DNA of 10,032 nucleotides, taken from Ignavibacteria bacterium. GTDB lineage: Bacteria; Bacteroidota; Ignavibacteria; Tepidaquicellales; OLB5. The stretch spans positions 1-10,032 of the forward strand of contig JAPUEV010000243.1 of assembly GCA_027492415.1 (NCBI GenBank), written 5' to 3'. A program made the translations under genes and the position numbers. The first letter of the stretch is position 1, and each line of letters begins with the position of its first letter. Of the stretch, positions 5,934-10,032 are shown one piece after another. Below the pieces are notes generated by a model that made no database searches, had not been told where the DNA came from, and worked only from the letters and a program-made list of their open reading frames with translations.

Positions 5934-6689
5934 TTAAGTTGAAACATAAATATTTGTATCGTATAAAAACTCAATTTTTCCGTTTATCTCGTTCTTATCA
6001 AAGATCTGTTTAAGCTCAGCAAGCATTGGTTCATATAGCGGGCTGTTTTTTTGGGGAGTGTATGATGATGAAAGCAGCCTGCCCTTTACTCCATCAAAAT
6101 CAAATACCTGCTTATTGGGGAAAGTTTTTGTAGAGTAACCACTTGAGAAAAATTCAGCCAATTTATTATCATCGATATTTTCGTGTCTAACATTTGAATA
6201 ATCAGTGCCGTATTTTAAAAGCAGCTTTTCGTAATCAACCAAAAACGGGTTAGCGTCAAGCACTCTTTCATTCCACATTAAACATATACTGCCTGTGGGT
6301 TTAAGGATCCTCTTAAACTCAATTTTTACTTTCGGAATATCAAACCAGTGGAATGCCTGCGCACATACGATGAGATCAATTGAGCTATCAGGTAGTGTTG
6401 TATCCTCAGCTGTGGCATCAATACTCTTGAAATTACCATACTTTGATAATAACTTTTCGGCTCCTTCGCGCATTGGTGTGTTAGGCTCGACTGTATACAC
6501 TGTGTTACCGTTCTTAAGGAACAATTCACTTGATATTCCCGTGCCTGAACCGATATCTGCAATAACTGAATCAGGTTTTAGAATACCTTCTGATATCAGG
6601 TATTCAATTATTTCACGAGGATAACCGGGACGGTATTTTATGTAATTTTCTACTCGATCAGAAAAACGGGTTGTTGAGTCAATATTCAA
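5934..6689 (-). CDS. Class I SAM-dependent methyltransferase (Methyltransf_11 type)
   Basis: The 251-residue protein opens with RFSDRVENYIKYRPGYP (8-24), a typical start for a family of small soluble methyltransferases, which supports the ATG at 6689. Motif I, binding S-adenosylmethionine, is ADIGSGTGI (44-52). The acidic end of strand 2 is in VEPN (E68). Further motifs are DATAED (91-96) and CAQAFHWF (109-116), and the strand-5 region ILKPTGSICLMW follows. The methyl acceptor cannot be read from the sequence; family members act on small molecules such as acids or lipids. The C-terminus reads YDTNIYVST and stops inside a repeat-flanked segment, so the native tail may have been replaced. The gene is divergent from gltX across an AT-rich 103-bp gap. 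Confidence 0.87.
   Translation of the reverse strand: MNIDSTTRFSDRVENYIKYRPGYPREIIEYLISEGILKPDSVIADIGSGTGISSELFLKNGNTVYTVEPNTPMREGAEKLLSKYGNFKSIDATAEDTTLPDSSIDLIVCAQAFHWFDIPKVKIEFKRILKPTGSICLMWNERVLDANPFLVDYEKLLLKYGTDYSNVRHENIDDNKLAEFFSSGYSTKTFPNKQVFDFDGVKGRLLSSSYTPQKNSPLYEPMLAELKQIFDKNEINGKIEFLYDTNIYVST
5947..5964. repeat. 18-bp direct repeat, copy 2 (inside methyltransferase 3' end)
   Basis: Exact match to 5763-5780. Here it encodes Y-D-T-N-I-Y near the methyltransferase C-terminus on the minus strand, after which the frame reads V-S-T-stop. Confidence 0.85.
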
Positions 6690-6792
6690 AATTGAATTTC
6701 CTATTATTTGAAAATAAAATCAGCAATATTTGTAAAATAATAAATAAAATTTCATTATTTCAGATAAAAAACAAAATTATTAGGTACAATTA

Positions 6793-8229
6793 ATGAATAA
6801 CGAAGTTCGCGTACGATTTGCACCATCACCAACAGGTTACCTGCATCTGGGCAGTTTAAGGACAGCACTGTTTAACTATTTATTTGCCAGGCATAATAAT
6901 GGCAAGTTTATACTGAGGATCGAAGATACTGATCAATCACGTAAAGTTGAAGGAGCAGTTGAGAACCTTATAAATATTCTCAATGAAATGGGCTTAAATT
7001 ATGATGAGGGTCCGGGTGTTGGCGGTGAGTTGGGTCCGTATTTTCAGTCAGAACGATTAGAAATATATAAAAAGTATTGTGATGAATTATTGGCTAACGG
7101 ACACGCTTACTATGCATTTGAAACTGCCGAAGAGCTTGATGAAATGCGCAAAGTCCAGCAAATGCAGGGCAAGCAGACTATGTATGACCGCAGGGCAAGG
7201 GTACTAACGGAAAATGAAGTGAAAGAAAAGCTTGCTTCAGGAATTCCGCATGTTATCAGGCTCAAAGTCCCGCTGGATACTGAAATAAGATTTACTGATA
7301 TTATACGCGGAAATGTCAAAATTGAAACCAATCTGGTTGATGACCAGGTTCTGCTTAAAAGCGACGGCTTCCCGACATACCATTTAGCAAATGTTATTGA
7401 TGACCATTTGATGCAGATAACTCATATTATAAGGGGTGAGGAGTGGCTCACATCAGTACCCAAGCATATTATATTATATAATGCATTTGGGTGGGAAATA
7501 CCAAAAATGGCGCATGTTCCGCTGATATTGAATCCGGATAAGACCAAGCTCAGCAAAAGACAGGGTGATGTGGCAACAGAAGATTATCTGAAGAAAGGAT
7601 ATCTTAAAGAAGCGCTGCTTAATTTTATGACATTATTAGGCTGGAACCCGGGTGAGGGTGAAGAGAAGGAAATATTTACCAAAGCTGAATTGATTGAAAA
7701 GTTCAGTATTGAAAGAGTGAATTCCGCAGGCGCAGTATTTAATGTAGAGAAGCTGAACTGGATGAACGGTGAGTATATCAAGAACTATGATATAGACAGT
7801 CTTACTGTGCTCATAATTCCATACTTAAATGCCGGTGGTATTGATACCAGTGACCTTATAAAAACAAAAAGAGTTATATTTGCAATAAGGAGTTACATTT
7901 CAAAGCTGGATGAAGCAGCTGAGCAGGCAAAGCTTTATTACAGTGATGTAACTCTGACAGGTGAGCACATAGAAATTGTTAAGAGTGAAACATCAATTCA
8001 GGTATTTGATGCTTTGGCAAAGAAAATAGAAGCTATAACTGAGATCACAACGGATAATTTTAAACCTGTATTAAGCGAAGTACAGAAAGAAACCGGCGTG
8101 AAGGGTAAAAATCTGTTTATGCCTGTAAGGCTTGCATTAACAGGTGAAGAGCACGGACCCGAGCTTGGAATGATAGCATATGTACTTGGCAGGGAAGAAG
8201 TATTGAAGAGATTGAGGAAGTTACTGTAA
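6793..8229 (+). CDS. gltX: Glutamyl-tRNA synthetase
   Basis: The enzyme charges tRNA(Glu) with glutamate using ATP, in the cytoplasm. At 478 residues it is of normal family length. The class I signature is present: RFAPSPTGYLHLGSLRTALF (8-27), with the HIGH equivalent HLGS at 18-21, and KLSKR at 252-256 as the KMSKS equivalent, followed by QGDV. LRIEDTD (41-47) and DGFPTYHLANVIDDHLM (191-207) are classic GluRS blocks. At the position where some GluRS carry a zinc-binding C-x-C this protein has Y-A-F (107-109), so it is a zinc-free variant. Whether it also charges tRNA(Gln) cannot be judged from here. The ATG at 6793 is placed right at the conserved start (MNNEVRVRFAPSPTG). A REP-like hairpin follows, and a lipoprotein gene begins 56 bases downstream. 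Confidence 0.98.
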   Translation: MNNEVRVRFAPSPTGYLHLGSLRTALFNYLFARHNNGKFILRIEDTDQSRKVEGAVENLINILNEMGLNYDEGPGVGGELGPYFQSERLEIYKKYCDELLANGHAYYAFETAEELDEMRKVQQMQGKQTMYDRRARVLTENEVKEKLASGIPHVIRLKVPLDTEIRFTDIIRGNVKIETNLVDDQVLLKSDGFPTYHLANVIDDHLMQITHIIRGEEWLTSVPKHIILYNAFGWEIPKMAHVPLILNPDKTKLSKRQGDVATEDYLKKGYLKEALLNFMTLLGWNPGEGEEKEIFTKAELIEKFSIERVNSAGAVFNVEKLNWMNGEYIKNYDIDSLTVLIIPYLNAGGIDTSDLIKTKRVIFAIRSYISKLDEAAEQAKLYYSDVTLTGEHIEIVKSETSIQVFDALAKKIEAITEITTDNFKPVLSEVQKETGVKGKNLFMPVRLALTGEEHGPELGMIAYVLGREEVLKRLRKLL

Positions 8230-8256
8230 ATAAAAAGATTTTTATAAATTAAACAG

Positions 8257-8276
8257 ATCCCCGCCTCTGCGGGGAT
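8257..8276. repeat. REP-like GC-rich hairpin, copy 2
   Basis: The stems ATCCCCGC (8257-8264) and GCGGGGAT (8269-8276) are identical to copy 1 at 5914-5933; the loop is CTCT instead of CTTC. It lies between gltX and the lipoprotein gene, ending 9 bases before that ATG. It is followed by an A-run, not a T-run, so it is not a standard terminator for gltX. In a read-through transcript it would sit at the lipoprotein ribosome-binding position. Confidence 0.75.
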
Positions 8277-8285
8277 TAAAAAAAT

Positions 8286-8813
8286 ATGAAAACAATTAAA
8301 TTCATTATCATCATAGCGGCAATTGTAACACTGGCTTCCTGCGGCAAGAAGGAAGAGAAGCTCAGCTCTGAAAACCAGAGCTCGACCCAGAACGTAACAT
8401 CTACCGGTGAATCAAGCGGTACAAAGAATGTTGACCTTAAAAAATGGATAGGCCAGTACAGCTTTGAAGAATCAGCCAAAAACGTGACCGGTGATGGCTC
8501 ACAAATGTGGAATTATGTTATTGATGTTAAGGAAAAAGATGCAAACACTCTTTCTGCTGAGATCCAGGTAGATGGCTTCCAGACGATGACAAGGATAAAC
8601 GCAGATGTAAAGGCAACAAAGGATAATATTGATTTTATCTTTGATAAATACGGCAAGGATAATATGTTTGAGCTGTATAAAAAAGGAGATAAGCTTTTTA
8701 CATTTGTACTTGACGAGAAGAACCAGATAATTACAAACTGGGATAAAATGAAGCCAAATGTGATAGAGAACCAGAAAAGCGGTAAAGTGATGTTCAAAAA
8801 AATAGCATCGTAA
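8286..8813 (+). CDS. Small lipoprotein, 175 aa, unknown function
   Basis: The signal sequence is MKTIKF, hydrophobic 6-16, then lipobox LASC with C19 lipidated. Residues 20-50 are a charged and Ser/Thr-rich flexible linker. Residues about 51-173 form one compact domain starting KKWIGQYSFEE, with WNYVIDV (75-81), QVDGFQTMTRI (94-104) and FELYKKGDKLFTFVLDE (128-144). This looks like a beta-rich fold with conserved aromatic residues, reminiscent of small Bacteroidota lipoprotein domains (perhaps the DUF5991 group, not confirmed). No enzyme motif is seen. It is followed after 11 bases by the ECF sigma gene, so co-transcription is likely and a link to the envelope-stress unit is plausible. The hairpin repeat ends 9 bases before its ATG and could affect its translation. 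Confidence 0.85.
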   Translation: MKTIKFIIIIAAIVTLASCGKKEEKLSSENQSSTQNVTSTGESSGTKNVDLKKWIGQYSFEESAKNVTGDGSQMWNYVIDVKEKDANTLSAEIQVDGFQTMTRINADVKATKDNIDFIFDKYGKDNMFELYKKGDKLFTFVLDEKNQIITNWDKMKPNVIENQKSGKVMFKKIAS

Positions 8814-8824
8814 CACCTCCGCGT

Positions 8825-9403
8825 TTGCAGGAACAGGAAAATTTAATTGAAGGTCTTAAAAGAGGCGATCCAAAAGCACTGGAAAGCCTCTTTTCCGTTT
8901 ACAAAGATAAAGTATATAATACTGCTCTTGGATATCTGCAGAATGTACAGGATGCGGAGGAATTAACTCAGGATGTATTTATTGAAGTGTTCAATTCTGC
9001 CGGAAAATTTAAAGGCACATCTGCTCTTAGCACGTGGATATACAGAATAACAATAAACAAATCCCTTGATAAAATAAAATATCAAAAACGTAAGAAAAGA
9101 TTTGCGGTCTTTACAAGTATTTTCAGCTCAGGTAAAGGTGAAACGGATATTGATACACCTGACCGTTTTCACCCGGGTATTGAAGCTGAAATGAAGGAAA
9201 GCTCTAAGTTATTATTTAAAGCCCTGGATAAGCTGCCGGAAAAGCAAAGATCAGCATTTATTCTTGCAAAGCTGGAATCACTTGGCAACAAGGAAATCAG
9301 TGAGGTTTTAAACTGTAGTGTTTCAGCAGTGGAATCATTACTGGTAAGAGCAAAGCAGAATCTAGTTAAAGAATTGAGCAGCAAATACGATGAATTGCAT
9401 TGA
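8825..9403 (+). CDS. ECF-family RNA polymerase sigma factor, TTG start
   Basis: The 192-residue protein has sigma-70 region 2 at about 19-88, with LFSVYKDKVYNTALGYLQN, then DAEELTQDVFIEVF (43-56) and TWIYRITINKSLDKIK (70-85). A basic, variable linker follows (86-126). Region 4 is at about 127-185, with LPEKQRSAFILAKLE (137-151) and a helix-turn-helix around NKEISEVLNCSVSAVESLLVRA (155-176). By family it binds core RNA polymerase and recognises promoters of a specific regulon. No ATG lies in frame between the upstream stop (8783-8785) and region 2, so TTG at 8825 is the likely start; it gives the usual N-terminal length. The lipoprotein gene ends 11 bases before, and an anti-sigma-like gene follows after 66 bases. 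Confidence 0.93.
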   Translation: MQEQENLIEGLKRGDPKALESLFSVYKDKVYNTALGYLQNVQDAEELTQDVFIEVFNSAGKFKGTSALSTWIYRITINKSLDKIKYQKRKKRFAVFTSIFSSGKGETDIDTPDRFHPGIEAEMKESSKLLFKALDKLPEKQRSAFILAKLESLGNKEISEVLNCSVSAVESLLVRAKQNLVKELSSKYDELH

Positions 9404-9469
9404 AAAATCAGTCACTTAACAATAAAAACGCAGGAATCTAAATATAACGTCGTCTAAATAATTATAGCA

Positions 9470-9796
9470 ATGGTACAAAATAAAAATAAAGATAAATGGA
9501 TTGAGGAAGTTCTCAACAGTGCTGATAAGATCAGGAAAGTGGAGGCAAGTCCGTTCATTTATCCAAAAATTCTTCACAGGCTTAAAACAGGCAGGAGCAG
9601 TAATATGATCCCGGTAAGAAGAGCAGCTTTGGGATTCATAACTATAATTCTGCTGGCTGTAATTAACCTGCTTGTCATATTCAACAGCGGTACAGGTAAT
9701 TCTACAGAAAAAACCAGTGTAACAAAAACATTAAGCTCAACCCAGTTCATTCCGTCTCAGTACAATCCGTATTTAGAAATTTTAAACAATAACTGA
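9470..9796 (+). CDS. Putative anti-sigma-like single-pass membrane protein, 108 aa
   Basis: Residues 1-48 are a charged cytoplasmic head beginning MVQNKNKDKWIEEVLNSADK, with the motif EASPFIYPKILHRL (25-38). This motif resembles the 'A-x-P-N-P-F-L-Y-x-R-I' head common in small proteins encoded next to ECF sigma genes in Bacteroidota. One membrane helix spans about 53-71 (ALGFITIILLAVINLLVIF), preceded by basic residues R50-R51, giving N-in topology. A short, polar Thr/Ser-rich periplasmic tail follows (72-108). Its position between the sigma gene and a Spy/CpxP-like gene suggests that it controls the sigma factor. It lacks a recognisable zinc anti-sigma (H-x3-C-x2-C) motif. It ends one base before the next ATG, so the two are very probably translated together. 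Confidence 0.8.
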   Translation: MVQNKNKDKWIEEVLNSADKIRKVEASPFIYPKILHRLKTGRSSNMIPVRRAALGFITIILLAVINLLVIFNSGTGNSTEKTSVTKTLSSTQFIPSQYNPYLEILNNN

Positions 9797-9797
9797 A

Positions 9798-10032
9798 ATG
9801 GAAAAAGACAGATTTCTAATATTAGTAATTATAATCCTTTTTGTACTTAATTTATTTACACTTGGTTATGTTATAATGGGAAGGGAAGGTCACCCGCCGC
9901 CACCGGATATGGATGAATCTGAAAGAGTAGTTCCATTAGGAGATTATCCTGGAGACAAACATCCGGGGGAAATGGATCCCAACCGTAAAAATCCCGGCAG
10001 GCCTGATGAAGTTATAATTAACAGGTTAAAAC
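9798..10032 (+). CDS. Spy/CpxP-like periplasmic stress-sensor protein, N-terminal part (runs off right edge)
   Basis: The first 78 codons are present, from ATG 9798, one base after the stop of the previous gene. Residues 6-27 form a membrane anchor or uncleaved signal (FLILVIIILFVLNLFTLGYV). A Pro/Gly/His-rich segment follows (HPPPPD at 32-37, then PGDKHPG), and PDEVIINRLK (69-78) is where proteins of this type usually enter the first helix of the Spy/CpxP-like, LTxxQ-type domain. Periplasmic proteins of this kind bind metal or unfolded protein and feed envelope-stress signalling. The third place after sigma factor and single-helix partner is the usual position in Bacteroidota. The diagnostic LTxxQ helices lie outside the window, so this call rests on the N-terminal pattern and context. 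Confidence 0.65.
   Translation, partial: MEKDRFLILVIIILFVLNLFTLGYVIMGREGHPPPPDMDESERVVPLGDYPGDKHPGEMDPNRKNPGRPDEVIINRLK

Larger units (their letters stand above)
5781..5946. mobile_element. Palindrome-rich segment between 18-bp direct repeats, possible small non-autonomous insertion
   Basis: This 166-bp stretch separates the two 18-bp repeats. It holds three inverted repeats: ATTCCC/GGGAAT (5789-5794 and 5822-5827) enclosing a CTGCAG and CCTG/CAGG-rich core, CTCTGGT/ACCAGAG (5892-5898 and 5907-5913), and ATCCCCGC/GCGGGGAT (5914-5921 and 5926-5933). It has no ORF of note. It also supplies the last three codons and stop of the methyltransferase gene. The palindromes and flanking duplication suggest a REP- or MITE-like insertion, but the duplication is long for a typical target site duplication, and recombination between repeats is an alternative. 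Confidence 0.4.

Noticed and set aside
5763..5964. 18-bp direct repeats as att sites of an integrated element
   Set aside because: The enclosed segment is only 166 bp, with no integrase or cargo gene and no tRNA nearby. A small palindromic insertion or a recombination event explains it better.
6295..6624. Plus-strand ORF (109 codons) inside the methyltransferase gene
   Set aside because: Antisense to a gene with clear SAM-binding motifs; no domain of its own.
5914..8276. Repeated GC-rich hairpin as a possible CRISPR array
   Set aside because: There are only two copies, over 2 kb apart with genes between, no regular spacers and no cas genes.
8499..8816. Two overlapping minus-strand ORFs (105 and 94 codons) with hydrophobic content
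   Set aside because: Both are shadows of the plus-strand lipoprotein gene, which has a clear lipobox and a coherent domain.

Overview
The window looks like a piece of an AT-rich chromosome from the Bacteroidota/Ignavibacteria side of bacteria, and Ignavibacteria fit best. Two neighbouring secreted proteins end in the C-terminal type IX secretion (T9SS) sorting domain, with the QNYPNPFNP opening and the 'TPI-x(4)-P' linker that I associate with that group. Start codons mostly lack a good Shine-Dalgarno sequence, lipoproteins are frequent, and sigma factors are of the ECF type. This assignment is inference from motifs; no search was possible.

Layout. Positions 1-600 (minus strand) hold the start of an ECF sigma factor gene running off the left edge, preceded by two very small genes: a 54-residue protein with one C-terminal membrane helix and a 69-residue hydrophilic protein. 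Positions 785-3945 (plus) hold two T9SS cargo genes, an Asp-box beta-propeller and a beta-lactamase-fold serine hydrolase, each followed by a strong hairpin terminator. Positions 3995-5669 (minus) hold two lipoproteins of unknown function. Positions 5670-5933 are non-coding and palindrome-rich, leading to a class I SAM methyltransferase (5934-6689, minus). Diverging from it is gltX, glutamyl-tRNA synthetase (6793-8229). After gltX come, on the plus strand with short gaps, a lipoprotein (8286-8813), a second ECF sigma factor with a TTG start (8825-9403), a one-helix anti-sigma-like protein (9470-9796) and the start of a Spy/CpxP-like periplasmic protein that runs off the right edge.

How the parts fit. 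The right-hand set reads as an envelope-stress regulatory unit: sigma factor, membrane partner and periplasmic sensor, with a lipoprotein in front. The left-hand sigma factor with its small upstream membrane protein may be a second, less familiar version. The two cargo proteins need a T9SS encoded elsewhere.

The most notable non-coding structure is at the 3' end of the methyltransferase gene. An exact 18-bp direct repeat flanks a 166-bp palindrome-rich segment, and reading the methyltransferase frame through the far copy gives an alternative C-terminus. This looks like an insertion that replaced the protein's tail. One of its hairpins (ATCCCCGC-N4-GCGGGGAT) recurs exactly in its stems after gltX, so it is probably a dispersed REP-like element. 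I did not find a defence system, CRISPR array, tRNA, rRNA or transposase gene.
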